Of a stretch of 64,000 bases of DNA, positions 1 through 8,653 are shown piece by piece (position 1 is the stretch's first letter; the number at the start of each line of letters is the position of its first letter). The notes beneath the pieces were generated by a model. It worked only from the letters and a program-made list of their open reading frames with translations. It was not told where the DNA came from and ran no database searches. This DNA is from Bin80 sp965203305 (GTDB lineage Bacteria; Bacteroidota; Rhodothermia; Rhodothermales; Bin80): the NCBI GenBank assembly GCA_965203305.1, contig OZ241874.1:558001-622000 (forward strand). Reading direction: 5' to 3'. A program made the position numbers and the translations under genes.

Positions 1-1338
1 ACAGTGACACATCCAGAATGGACCTATCCGGCCGGAAATTACACCTATCTTGATCCGGGAAGGCAAGATGTGCGCTCGTATGTTTCCATGATTGTCATGG
101 ATATAGCACGCCATTACGAGATAGATGGCATCCATCTGGATGATTATTTTTACCCCTACCCGCCCAATCATCTCACCCTCTCCAATAGCCCGGATATCCC
201 GACTTTTCAGCGGGAAAATCGCGGATTCACCAGTATGGAGGACTGGCGCAGGGATAACATCAACCTGCAGATTGCCGAGATTGCGGACAGCCTGCGTTCC
301 TTCAATCCCGCATTAAAGTTTGGAATCAGTCCCTTTGGAATCTGGAAAAGCGGAATCCCGCGTGGAGTCAGTGGGCTAAATGCCTATCATGTAATCTTTG
401 CCGATGCGACCAACTGGCTTCAGGAAAAGACCATTGATTATCTGGTTCCGCAGCTGTACTGGCGGTTTGGAGGCGAGCAGGATTATGCGAAACTGGCAAG
501 ATGGTGGGCAGTGCAGTCCGGGGATCGTCATTTATATATCGGGCATGCGCTGTACAGAGCGGGTACCGAATTTAGTGCATCAGAGGTTCCCAATCAGGTT
601 GCATTCAATCGTAATCATCCCGATATTTCTGGAAGCGTATTCTTTCGGACAATGCATTTTCTTCCGGGTTTCGGGCTTGGCTTTGCACAGACGATACGTA
701 GCGGATTATATCAGTACCCTGCACTCCCTCCCTCCATGGACTGGAAAGACATGGCGGCTCCTCCTTCTCCGCTGAATTTGACAGTTACAAAGAACGGGAA
801 TGTCGTTTCACTGGACTGGGAATCCCCTGATCTCATTTCCAGGCGTTATGCTGTCTATCGTATCAAAAGTGATTCGGCACCAGATCCGGTACATGCTTCA
901 CAGGATGCTCGCAATCTGATCGCCATCACAGGAGAGACGGAGTTTGAAGATAATCCAGGTTCTGATACGGACAAGTATTGGTACTTCGTGCAGTCTGTCA
1001 GTTCCAATTCCATAGAAAGTGAAGCCAGCAATCAGGTGTCTACCGCACTGGGGGAAGAACGTCTCCCGGATCAGATCAGCATTACGACATACCCCACGGT
1101 ATTTCGTGATCACATTCAGATTGAATACTCGCTGTCAAGTGCCCAAACCGTGACGCTAAAGGTGTATGATACGCTCGGGCGCAGTGTAGCTATGCTGATC
1201 AAGAGTGAGTTCAGGCAATCTGGACATCACGCAATGTCCATATCTTCCAGCGAACATCTGTCATCTAGTGGGCTCTACTGGCTTGTTTTAAGTACAGATC
1301 GTCAGCGGGCTGCCCAAGCGATTATTCGCACAAGGTAG
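1..1338 (+). CDS. secreted GHL10-type glycosyl hydrolase, 5' end outside window, T9SS sorting domain
   Basis: The reading frame is open to the left edge, so the N-terminus and signal peptide are missing. About the first 240 residues resemble the GHL10 (glycosyl hydrolase-like 10, PF02638) TIM barrel; the motif DGIHLDDYFYPYP and the later LVPQLYWRFGG fit a barrel active-site strand set. A fibronectin-III-like segment follows at roughly residues 255-345 (SPLNLTVTKNGNVVSLDWE). The last ~90 residues form a T9SS type A sorting domain (TYPTVFRDHIQIEYSL, LKVYDTLGRSV), so the protein is probably exported and surface-attached or released. Known for the family: hydrolysis of glycan or peptidoglycan-derived substrates; the substrate cannot be read here. 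It ends with TAG 29 bp from the convergent glpF. Confidence 0.75.
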   Translation, partial: TVTHPEWTYPAGNYTYLDPGRQDVRSYVSMIVMDIARHYEIDGIHLDDYFYPYPPNHLTLSNSPDIPTFQRENRGFTSMEDWRRDNINLQIAEIADSLRSFNPALKFGISPFGIWKSGIPRGVSGLNAYHVIFADATNWLQEKTIDYLVPQLYWRFGGEQDYAKLARWWAVQSGDRHLYIGHALYRAGTEFSASEVPNQVAFNRNHPDISGSVFFRTMHFLPGFGLGFAQTIRSGLYQYPALPPSMDWKDMAAPPSPLNLTVTKNGNVVSLDWESPDLISRRYAVYRIKSDSAPDPVHASQDARNLIAITGETEFEDNPGSDTDKYWYFVQSVSSNSIESEASNQVSTALGEERLPDQISITTYPTVFRDHIQIEYSLSSAQTVTLKVYDTLGRSVAMLIKSEFRQSGHHAMSISSSEHLSSSGLYWLVLSTDRQRAAQAIIRTR

Positions 1339-1367
1339 AGGGGGAGTTTGCAGAGACAGGAAGGAGA

Positions 1368-2078
1368 CTAGTTGCCAATCAGGAGATAGAGAGTACCCGC
1401 AAGCAATCCGCCAATAATGGGGCCCAAGACGGGAATCCAGGCATAGCTCCAGTCACTGCCCTCCTTGTTTCGAATTGGGACCAGTGCATGGACAATACGC
1501 GGGCTCAGGTCACGGGCAGGGTTGATGGCATATCCGGTAGTTCCTCCCAGAGTCAGTCCGATAGTCAGCACAATGAGCCCTACGGGGATGGCATCCAGTG
1601 CGCCAAGGCCGACATCGGGCTCAACCAGGTAGAGTACCGCGAATACCAGCACAAGAGTGGCGATGATTTCGTTCAGGAGATTGGATCTCCAGTTGCGAAT
1701 GGCAGGAGCCGTACAGAAAACAGCCCGTTTGGCATTTGCATCTTCGGTCACAAGAAAGTGATCCCGATAAAGCAGCCACACCAGAAATGCTCCCACTGCT
1801 GCCCCCAGAAATTGGGCAATCAGATATGCAGGAACGGAGCCCCACTCAAACTTTCCGGCAAGGGCAAGCCCCAGTGTTACCGCCGGATTGATGTGTGCAC
1901 CGCTGTACTTGGCAACAACGAATACGGCAACGAAGACGGAAACACCCCAGCCCACGGTGATGGCGATCCAGCCGGATTCGTGTCCCTTGGTCTGCTTAAG
2001 CACCACATTTGCAACGACACTATTCCCGAGCAGGAGTAGCATCGTCGTACCAATAAACTCACCCAGAAAGGGACTCAT
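1368..2078 (-). CDS. glpF: glycerol uptake facilitator (aquaglyceroporin)
   Basis: A 236-residue MIP-family channel with both signature loops: AHINPAVTLG (Asn64) and YAINPARDLSPR (about Asn187). The Asp after the second NPAR is the usual mark of glycerol-conducting members rather than strict water channels. The length matches the family and six hydrophobic helices are evident. It lies 19 bp downstream of glycerol kinase on the same strand, so the two form a glpK-glpF operon in which the pore equilibrates glycerol and the kinase traps it as glycerol-3-phosphate. It ends with TAG. No glpD or glpR is visible nearby. Confidence 0.93.
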   Translation of the reverse strand: MSPFLGEFIGTTMLLLLGNSVVANVVLKQTKGHESGWIAITVGWGVSVFVAVFVVAKYSGAHINPAVTLGLALAGKFEWGSVPAYLIAQFLGAAVGAFLVWLLYRDHFLVTEDANAKRAVFCTAPAIRNWRSNLLNEIIATLVLVFAVLYLVEPDVGLGALDAIPVGLIVLTIGLTLGGTTGYAINPARDLSPRIVHALVPIRNKEGSDWSYAWIPVLGPIIGGLLAGTLYLLIGN

Positions 2079-2097
2079 ACTTCAAGTCTGTCAAGGT

Positions 2098-3588
2098 TCA
2101 GTTACGATTGTGATTCCTGCTTTTTGCGCGTTCAACGGCTTCGGACCAGTTTCCCATCAGATCTGCGGCAGCAGATCGGGGCATTTGGGGTTCAAAAATT
2201 CGGTCAATTTGCCATAAGTCGTCAAGTGCCTCCATATCTGACCAGTATTCTGTGGCAAGTCCCGCTAGGAAGGCAGCTCCCAGAGCGGTAGTTTCTCGTA
2301 TGACAGGGCGAACTACGGGAACTCCTAGAATATCCGCCTGAAACTGCATGAGCAGGTTGTTTGCCGTTGCTCCCCCGTCCACACGCACCTCTTTCAGGTC
2401 TATTCCTGCATCCGCTTCCATCGCCTTGATCACATCTGCACTTTGCAAGGCAATGCTTTCCAGTGCTGCACGGGCAAGATGAGCAGCATTGCTTCCGCGC
2501 GTCAGTCCCGTGATTGTTCCCTGTGCATATGGATCCCAGTAAGGAGCTCCCAATCCAGTGAACGCCGGAACAATGGTTACTCCGCCATTATCCTTCACTT
2601 GGGAAGCTAGCGTCTCAACCTCTGAGGATGAGCGAATGATGCCCAGTTCATCCCGGAGCCACTGAACGACTGCACCACCGACAAAAACGCTTCCTTCCAG
2701 AGCATACTGTGTTGCATCATCTATTTGCAGCCCGACAGTTGTAAGCAGCCGGTTCGTTGAGGCTACTGCATTTGTACCGATATTCATGAGCAAGAAACAC
2801 CCCGTACCGTATGTATTTTTCACCATACCGGGCTGTGTGCATGCCTGTCCGAAGAGTGCTGCCTGCTGGTCACCGGCGACTCCTGCAACAGGGATGGATG
2901 TTCCGAGAAGACGGGTCTCTCCTAGAATGCCGCTTGAGGGAACGATGGACGGCAGAATTTCTCCTGGAACATCCATGATTGCACAAAGCTCGTCATCCCA
3001 TTCATGTGTATGGATATTGTAGAGCAGAGTTCGACTCGCATTGGAGGCATCTGTACAGTGCTGCCTGCCATCGGTCAGTTTCCATATCAGCCAAGCATCT
3101 ATCGTCCCTGCGTACAGTTGTCCGGCTGCCGCCATGTTGCGGGCATTAGGGACATGGTCCAGGATCCATTTGATTTTTGTACCAGAGAAGTAAGGGTCCA
3201 GCATCAGGCCTGTCCGCTCCTGGAATACGTCTGCATATCCTGCAGAGCGCATTTGATCACAGTCCCCGGCCGTGCGCCGATCCTGCCAGACAATGGCGGG
3301 ATGGACTGGCTCTCCGGTATCACGATCCCAGACTACCGTGGTTTCTCTCTGGTTCGCAATCCCGATTGCCCTGATATCATCGCACAGCAGGCCGCATGTT
3401 TGCAGGACTTCACGGGCTACGGACAGCTGTGACTCCCAGATATCATTCGGATCGTGCTCAACCCAGCCCGGCTCAGGATAGATTTGTGGGAATTCCTGTT
3501 GAGCCGCGCCAACTACAGATCCTTTCTGATCAAAGATGATCGCACGGGAACTGGTTGTTCCTTGGTCAAGGGAAAGAATGTATGACAT
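2098..3588 (-). CDS. glpK: glycerol kinase
   Basis: A FGGY-family carbohydrate kinase that phosphorylates glycerol with ATP to sn-glycerol-3-phosphate. The N-terminal phosphate-binding motif LSLDQGTTSSRAIIFD begins right after the chosen start. Further family blocks are WVEHDPNDIW, GIANQRETTVVWD, GVAGDQQAALFGQ and the C-terminal VDGGATANNLLMQFQADILG. An in-frame ATG lies 24 nt upstream (3612), but the conserved protein starts at the ATG at 3588, giving 496 residues, close to the usual ~500. The gene is divergent from the subtilisin gene, with about 90 bp between the starts that should hold both promoters. It is transcribed into glpF. Confidence 0.95.
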   Translation of the reverse strand: MSYILSLDQGTTSSRAIIFDQKGSVVGAAQQEFPQIYPEPGWVEHDPNDIWESQLSVAREVLQTCGLLCDDIRAIGIANQRETTVVWDRDTGEPVHPAIVWQDRRTAGDCDQMRSAGYADVFQERTGLMLDPYFSGTKIKWILDHVPNARNMAAAGQLYAGTIDAWLIWKLTDGRQHCTDASNASRTLLYNIHTHEWDDELCAIMDVPGEILPSIVPSSGILGETRLLGTSIPVAGVAGDQQAALFGQACTQPGMVKNTYGTGCFLLMNIGTNAVASTNRLLTTVGLQIDDATQYALEGSVFVGGAVVQWLRDELGIIRSSSEVETLASQVKDNGGVTIVPAFTGLGAPYWDPYAQGTITGLTRGSNAAHLARAALESIALQSADVIKAMEADAGIDLKEVRVDGGATANNLLMQFQADILGVPVVRPVIRETTALGAAFLAGLATEYWSDMEALDDLWQIDRIFEPQMPRSAAADLMGNWSEAVERAKSRNHNRN

Positions 3589-3680
3589 GTCAAAAGAGGT
3601 GAAGCTTCCCAAATATACTACTCAATGCAACCCGGTGCACATCCAAGCGTAGTTTCTATTGAACTGTTCTCCCATACGAT

Positions 3681-5174
3681 ATGGATATCCTGACTATTAT
3701 CACCGCAATCGCACTTCTCCTGATTGCGATTGGCATTGCGGACAAGACGAAAAACAGTTCCTGGGTGATCCTCGCAGGCTTTGCTCTGTCTGCCATTGCT
3801 GTGATTGCCCGGCTCTGGTCGGGAGATGGATTCATTCAGGCTGGTATTGAGCTGCTTCGTGACACTGGAATCAGTCTGCTGTTGGCTGCGGCATATATGG
3901 GAATCCGAAAGCTGGCCGACAGTGCACGCCCTTTTGTTATTCTGGGGATCGCCGCTCTGATCTTGTCAGGACTGCTCTTCGGTGCAAGGTATCTGTGGGG
4001 GTCAATCTGGCCTGGGAAGATGCAGTCTGTGCTGGTTGAGCTGGGACCTGACGATTCCATTCTTGAAGTGGAAGAAATTCTGAGTCGTTTTGCAGATACA
4101 TGGGAGCGAGCATTTCCTGCGATCACGCTGTCTGAAGATGTTGATTTGGCCCAAGTATATCTCGTTCATGTCTCCGAGCAACACTCAAAAGAATTAATGG
4201 AGGCTCTCCGGGCAGATTCAGAGAATGTGGACCATGTAGAACTCAATATCAGTGTAAGTCTGTCACCTCCTTTGCCAGGCCATCTCCCGGAAGCTCCCTC
4301 TAGGGCTGTGCTCGCGAATGATCCATATGTGGGGGAGCAGTGGGCACTGGATGCGGTTCATGTGCACGAAGCTCACGCAATGCTGGAGGGAATAGATCCT
4401 GTGCACAAGGCACGTGTCGCGATCCTGGATACAGGAGTAGAATCTGATCATGAAGACCTGCAGGCCGCTTATGCTGAAGGGGTTCAGGATGATGCCCATG
4501 GGCATGGTACGCATTGTGCAGGTCTTGCCGGTGCCGTAACCAGTAATGGTCTGGGGATTGCCTCATTGAACTGGGAGGGACGCTTCGTTGAAATTTTGGG
4601 ATTTCGGGCCCTTTCCGAGACGGGGCAGGGTTCTCTGGAGCAGATTGCACAGGCAGTCCTTGATGCCACACGAGCGCAGGCGGATGTCATTTCCATGTCG
4701 CTGGGGAGCAAATCAGAGGTACAGCCGCGTGTATTGAAGAATGCTGTAGGCTATGCGCTGGATCGGGGAGTGATTGTTGTTGCTTCGGCCGGGAATTCCA
4801 GTGAAGATGCGGCAGATCATTTTCCATCCAACATTGCGGGTGTGATTGCCGTCGCTGCGATTGACCAGAATTTTGCAAAGGCCGAGTTCTCCAATACGGT
4901 AGGCAGCCTTTCCCGCCCGCTTGCGGCACCGGGTGTCAACATTCAATCCTCCTTCCTGGAGGGGTCCTACAAGCCGATGAGCGGTACCTCCATGGCTGCT
5001 CCGATTGTAGCGGGTCTGATTGGGATTATGCGCTCCATGAACGCTGAGCTCACGGCAGAGCAGGTGTACACCATTCTGCACGAGACCGGTACGAATATTC
5101 CTGATACCCCCATCACAGGGCGTTTAGTCAATGCGGATGCCGCCTTGGCTCGCGTGATGGGAAACGCGTTGTGA
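3681..5174 (+). CDS. membrane-anchored subtilisin-like (S8) serine protease
   Basis: 497 residues. The first ~115 residues contain about four hydrophobic helices (around 2-20, 26-45, 55-72 and 88-108) in place of a cleavable signal peptide. Residues ~120-190 form an alpha/beta segment that may be an inhibitor-I9-like prodomain. The S8 catalytic domain follows: Asp~250 in AILDTGVESDHEDL, His~278 in HGHGTHCAGLAG and Ser~437 in SGTSMAAPIVAG, all intact. Family knowledge gives an endopeptidase; the polytopic N-terminus suggests the protease domain is tethered at the outer face of the inner membrane. It is a single gene, divergent from glpK. The substrate is unknown. Confidence 0.85.
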   Translation: MDILTIITAIALLLIAIGIADKTKNSSWVILAGFALSAIAVIARLWSGDGFIQAGIELLRDTGISLLLAAAYMGIRKLADSARPFVILGIAALILSGLLFGARYLWGSIWPGKMQSVLVELGPDDSILEVEEILSRFADTWERAFPAITLSEDVDLAQVYLVHVSEQHSKELMEALRADSENVDHVELNISVSLSPPLPGHLPEAPSRAVLANDPYVGEQWALDAVHVHEAHAMLEGIDPVHKARVAILDTGVESDHEDLQAAYAEGVQDDAHGHGTHCAGLAGAVTSNGLGIASLNWEGRFVEILGFRALSETGQGSLEQIAQAVLDATRAQADVISMSLGSKSEVQPRVLKNAVGYALDRGVIVVASAGNSSEDAADHFPSNIAGVIAVAAIDQNFAKAEFSNTVGSLSRPLAAPGVNIQSSFLEGSYKPMSGTSMAAPIVAGLIGIMRSMNAELTAEQVYTILHETGTNIPDTPITGRLVNADAALARVMGNAL

Positions 5175-5329
5175 ACCTGCCTCCACTGGATTACTAGCCA
5201 TCGTAAACGCGTTCATAGTTTTTCGGGGCGTATGATAGCCTTGTTTCCGGCAGAGTTGAATTTACAGATGGCAGAGCAATGACTTCCGAAGATTTGTAAA
5301 TTTCATTGTCCCACTCTTCTTCATAGTGT

Positions 5330-5337
5330 ATAACGAA
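5330..5337. repeat. 8-bp direct repeat (target-site duplication), left copy
   Basis: ATAACGAA directly abuts the outer end of the left 25-bp inverted repeat. The identical octamer is at 6712-6719, directly outside the right repeat. An exact octamer at both junctions is the footprint expected of a DDE transposase insertion. Confidence 0.85.
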
Positions 5338-5362
5338 GGGGCTTGTATACGTGAGGGCCCAT
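5338..5362 (+). repeat. left terminal inverted repeat of tnpB element
   Basis: It begins GGGGCTTGTATACGTGAGGG at the outer edge and ends CCCAT. It pairs with 6687-6711 with mismatches only at positions 8 (G/A) and 21 (C/T). The next bases (GAGGAGTG) differ from the right end, so the repeat stops sharply at 25 nt. Confidence 0.88.
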
Positions 5363-5416
5363 GAGGAGTGAACCATTTTATTGGCCGCGGGTTCACAGAG
5401 GAATTCCATCGCCACC

Positions 5417-6685
5417 ATGGCAAAGGCAGGCAAGACCTACCGCGGCATCACCTACCGTATGCTTCCCGATGAGGAGTAGGAACACCAGCTCCATGGGATG
5501 TGCGGGGCCTGCCGCTTCGTCTGGAATTTCTTCCTGGCAAAGAATCAGGCGCAGGTTGCCACCGCGAAAGAGCAAGGCACTGCCATGCCTTCGACCGACT
5601 GGCGGCCCCTCTTTACGGAGTTCACACAGCTGCGCAACGATCCAGAGTATGCATGGCTGCAGGAATACTCCTGTGCCTGTGTTCGCCACACGCTGAAACA
5701 GCTTTCGGAGGCATTTAAGAACTACTTTGACGAACGGGCCGGCAAGCCCCGGTTTAAGGCCAAGCATAAAACGACTCCCTCCTTCACAATTCCCGATAAC
5801 GTCAGGATTACGGCCGGGAAGATTCACATCCCCAGAGTCGGGAAGGTGCGGCTCCGTCGACGGGGAGAGAATCCGTATCCCGATGGAGTCCCGAAACAGG
5901 CCCGCGTCTACAAGCAGGGGAAGAACTGGTATGTGTCGGTGACCTACGAGATTGACGAGCCGGTGCGGGTAGACAATGGAGTCACTGCGGGGATTGACCG
6001 GAACGCCAGTGGCATGATCGCGGTGGCCTACTCGGATGACACGCCGGACGAGGTGCTGGATCAGCCCACCAACCCGGTCTATGAGACCAGAAAAAAGCGC
6101 AAGCAGCGGAAGCTGGCCGGGCAACTGGACCGGCAGGAGAAGGAGGGACGCACAGAGGTGTCGAACCGGGCAAAGAAGACGAAAGAGCAGATTGCCAGTC
6201 TCAGCAGAAAAGAGGCGAACTGCCGGCACAACCGCAATCACCAGAACAGTGCCAGGATTGCGGAGAAGGCATTCACGGTGAAAGTGGAGAAGCTGTCCAT
6301 CAAGGGGATGACCAGATCTGCCGGGGGAACGAACGAGAAGCCGGGCAAAAATGTTCGGCAGAAAACGGGGCTGAACCGGGTTTTGCTGGAAGGAGCCCCC
6401 GCCCAGCTGGTACAGATGCTGGGGTACAAGTGCGTTCTCGTTCTCTATGTGGTGGCAGCGTACACCAGCCAGACCTGCAGTCTGTGCGGACATGTAGACA
6501 GGAACAGCCGGGCCACCTTGCGCAAGTTTGTGTGCCTGGGCTGTGGCTATGAAGAACACGCGGATCTGAATGCGGCCGCGAACATCTTGCGGGCCCCAGG
6601 GCATGGGGCATCTGGACGTGCGAGGGGCGTTCCCATTCGGGACCCCGATGACCCGTCAAGTGTACGTATACCGGTTCCATCTTGA
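5417..6685 (+). pseudogene. tnpB: TnpB RNA-guided nuclease, in-frame amber stop at codon 21
   Basis: The frame starts at ATG 5417 with the typical TnpB N-terminus (KTYRGITYRMLPDEE), meets TAG at 5477-5479, and continues in the same frame as EHQLHG followed by MCGACRFVWNFFLAKNQ. The family usually has Gln at the TAG position, so a CAG to TAG change is likely. From the next ATG (5498) 395 residues remain. RuvC residues are intact: Asp167 (GIDRNASG), Glu264 (KVEKLSIKG) and Asp356 (EHADLNAAANIL), numbered from 5498. A zinc ribbon of two CxxC pairs (CSLCG, CLGCG) sits before the last Asp. Known role: TnpB with an omega RNA from the element's 3' end cuts DNA next to a TAM. Starting at 5498 would remove the first WED-domain strand, so activity is doubtful. 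Confidence 0.85.
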
Positions 6686-6694
6686 GATGGACCC
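6673..6694 (+). other. hairpin at tnpB stop / right end, candidate omega RNA scaffold
   Basis: A 10-bp stem (6673-6682 with 6685-6694, one mismatch) with a 2-nt loop spans the tnpB stop codon and runs into the right inverted repeat. In characterised TnpB systems the omega RNA overlaps the 3' end of tnpB, ends at the element's right end, and takes its guide from the flank just beyond. The position fits; transcription is inferred. Confidence 0.5.
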
Positions 6695-6711
6695 TCACGT
6701 ATATAAGCCCC
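6687..6711 (-). repeat. right terminal inverted repeat of tnpB element
   Basis: The reverse complement begins GGGGCTTATATACGTGAGGG and ends TCCAT, matching the left end at 23 of 25 bases. The tnpB stop codon lies immediately inside it. Confidence 0.88.
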
Positions 6712-6719
6712 ATAACGAA
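6712..6719. repeat. 8-bp direct repeat (target-site duplication), right copy
   Basis: ATAACGAA, identical to 5330-5337, directly outside the right inverted repeat. Confidence 0.85.
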
Positions 6720-6960
6720 AGTCCAAATCAGGATGTGCGCTTTTGCCTTCCCCTGCCGATATTTGCAATATCAATTTTTTTTGTATATCCTACTCTTCGT
6801 ACTCATACTAACTAGTGTCTGTCCGAAAACACGGGATATATGGGTTTGCGCTGGTTCCTGTGCGCATTTTTGGGGATATTTCTTTTCTAAAGAAGTCCAC
6901 TTTTTTGGGGATATGATCGTATAAGCCTTGAAACCCGTTCATCTTTTTCCTTTTGCTGAG

Positions 6961-8454
6961 ATGAGAAAAGTCATTGAACCTCAACTTGAGATTGGATGGA
7001 AGCCTCTGGAAGAGATCACGCTGCCCCTTCACAATCGGGATGATTTCTATCTGTGCATGACGGCCATTTTGCATCTTTACCACGATGTTTTGCTGCGTGC
7101 GCGTCTGTTTTCCCGGTTGGCGGAGATTTTTCCTGCGGGGGTTCGGACGGATCGGGGGCGTCCGGGGATGTTTGCATGGCGCATCTTCGTGCTGGGGGTG
7201 CTGAAGCAGGTTCTTCGGTGCGACTATCAGAGACTGGCCATGCTGGCCACGGAAGTGCAGGTTTTGCGACAGATTCTGTTCCATTCCGAATTTGACGATA
7301 CGGTCTACTGTCCGCAGACCTTGCAGGACAATCTTTCCCTTCTGACCTCCGAAATTCTGGCAGAATTCATTCAAATGGTGGCAGAGTGCGGACAGAAGGT
7401 GGCGGGAAAGCAGGAGGGGGAGGTGTTGCAGGGGCGGTGCGATTCCAAGGTGTGCAAGACCAACGTGGAGTTTCCCTCTGATCTGCGCCTTCTTCGGGAT
7501 TCCGTCTGCGGGGGACTTCGGGAATGTGCCAAAACTGCGGATGCGCTGGATGTACCGGGCTGGCAGCAGATACAGCATCTGATGAAGACGGTAGAGAAGG
7601 CCCACAAGCCGGTATGTATCGCCAGGAAGTACAAGTCCCGTCCGGGCAAGGTTCGCTATTTCTTGCGTCTGTGTCGGAAGCGGGGCAGAAAAGTGGTGGA
7701 CTTTCTGCGGAACCTGTATGACAGGAAAACAGAGCTGGAGCGGAAACAGGCAACGGGTTCGCTCACCAAGGCGGAAGAGAAGATGCTGCACACCGTGCTC
7801 CGTGCGATGCAGCGCATCTATTCTTTTCTGGGATATATGGCGGTGTTGCACGATCAGGTACGTCGTCGGGTCTTGCATGGAGAGAAGATTCCGCATCGGG
7901 AGAAGATATTTTCGATCACCAAGCCGTTTACCCGCTGGATCGTGAAAGGGAAAGAAGGGGTGCTGTGCGAGTTGGGGGTTCCGGTGGCGATTATAGAAGA
8001 TCAGTACCCGTTTATTCTGGGGCATGAGATTCTGTGGACGGGGACGGACAAGGACGTGGCGTTCTCGCTCACGGGGAGCGTGCAGGAGCAGTTTCCTTCC
8101 CTGCGTGAATGTTCGTATGATCGGGGTTTTTACAGTCCGGAGGTTCGGGAGAAGTTGGATGAGATGCTGGATGTGAATGCGATGCCGAAGAAAGGGAGGA
8201 TGACGAAGGAAGAGCAGGAGCGGCAAAGCGATCCTGCTTTCCAGCGCGCAAGGAAACGCCATCCGGGCGTGGAATCCGCGCTGAACAACCTGGATCATCG
8301 GGGCTGGAATCTGGTGCGGGAAACAAGCCGGGAAGGCTTTGCCCGAGTCGTAGCGACCGCTATTCTGGCCGCCAATGTCCACCGACTGGGGAGGCTGCTC
8401 CGGGAACAGGAGATCATCAAGAAAGCGAAACGACGACGAAAGCTCGCCGCATAG
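6961..8454 (+). CDS. ISNCY-type DDE transposase
   Basis: 497 residues from ATG 6961; a TTG 33 nt upstream (6928) is also in frame. The layout matches transposases of the ISNCY group and related families: an N-terminal helical DNA-binding part (RGRPGMFAWRIFVLGVLKQV), then a split RNase-H-like DDE core. Candidate catalytic residues are Asp161 (RCDSKVCKTNVEFPSD, followed by LRLLRDSV), Asp387 (CSYDRGFYS) and Glu438 (HPGVESALNNLDHRGWN). The frame is intact, so the element may be active. It lies about 250 bp right of the tnpB element. Its terminal repeats could not be fixed: the flanks show CCGAAAA at 6832-6838 and, inverted, in the hairpin at 8654-8676, but no convincing long repeat. Its right end appears to have removed the start of the next gene. 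Confidence 0.8.
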   Translation: MRKVIEPQLEIGWKPLEEITLPLHNRDDFYLCMTAILHLYHDVLLRARLFSRLAEIFPAGVRTDRGRPGMFAWRIFVLGVLKQVLRCDYQRLAMLATEVQVLRQILFHSEFDDTVYCPQTLQDNLSLLTSEILAEFIQMVAECGQKVAGKQEGEVLQGRCDSKVCKTNVEFPSDLRLLRDSVCGGLRECAKTADALDVPGWQQIQHLMKTVEKAHKPVCIARKYKSRPGKVRYFLRLCRKRGRKVVDFLRNLYDRKTELERKQATGSLTKAEEKMLHTVLRAMQRIYSFLGYMAVLHDQVRRRVLHGEKIPHREKIFSITKPFTRWIVKGKEGVLCELGVPVAIIEDQYPFILGHEILWTGTDKDVAFSLTGSVQEQFPSLRECSYDRGFYSPEVREKLDEMLDVNAMPKKGRMTKEEQERQSDPAFQRARKRHPGVESALNNLDHRGWNLVRETSREGFARVVATAILAANVHRLGRLLREQEIIKKAKRRRKLAA

Positions 8455-8653
8455 GCGTGCATCCCCCCTTTCTTGCGGATTGACGAGGTGCCAAATTCAG
8501 GTGAATGCCAGAGGTACGTCCGATTCCTGCGAAGGAGGCACAAATGTACACCAATTCCCCCAAAATCCGCCCTCAAAACGGGAAGAATCTCCCCACTCCA
8601 GTCCATTTTGCGTCCAATATGACAGGAGATCTGCCCCGCCCCTGCTGCCAGTT

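Larger units (their letters stand above)
5194..5373 (-). pseudogene. possible gene remnant cut by the tnpB element (weak)
   Basis: A minus-strand frame ending near 5194 reads protein-like (EEEWDNEIYKSSEVIALPS, then LSYAPKNYERVYDG). The left end of the tnpB element interrupts it at 5338. Removing the element and one 8-bp repeat extends the frame by only about 30 codons, with no start codon before a stop. It may be the 3' end of a decayed gene or a chance open frame. I do not recognise the family. Confidence 0.2.
5338..6711 (+). mobile_element. TIR-bounded element carrying tnpB as its only gene
   Basis: A 1374-bp unit. Its ends are 25-nt inverted repeats (5338-5362 and 6687-6711) matching at 23 of 25 positions, both starting GGGGCTT at the outer edge. 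An identical 8-bp direct repeat flanks it. The only gene inside is a tnpB of the IS200/IS605/IS1341 kind. Known: IS200/IS605 elements are moved by the HUH transposase TnpA, have subterminal hairpins, and make no terminal inverted repeats or target duplications. This element therefore looks like cargo moved in trans by a DDE transposase of a family making 8-bp duplications (IS6, IS66, IS256 and IS1595 are examples). No such transposase is inside. Confidence 0.8.

Noticed and set aside
6808..8382. 524-codon minus-strand open frame
   Set aside because: It lies antisense to the ISNCY transposase, has Pro/His/Arg/Leu-rich composition typical of shadow frames and no domain.
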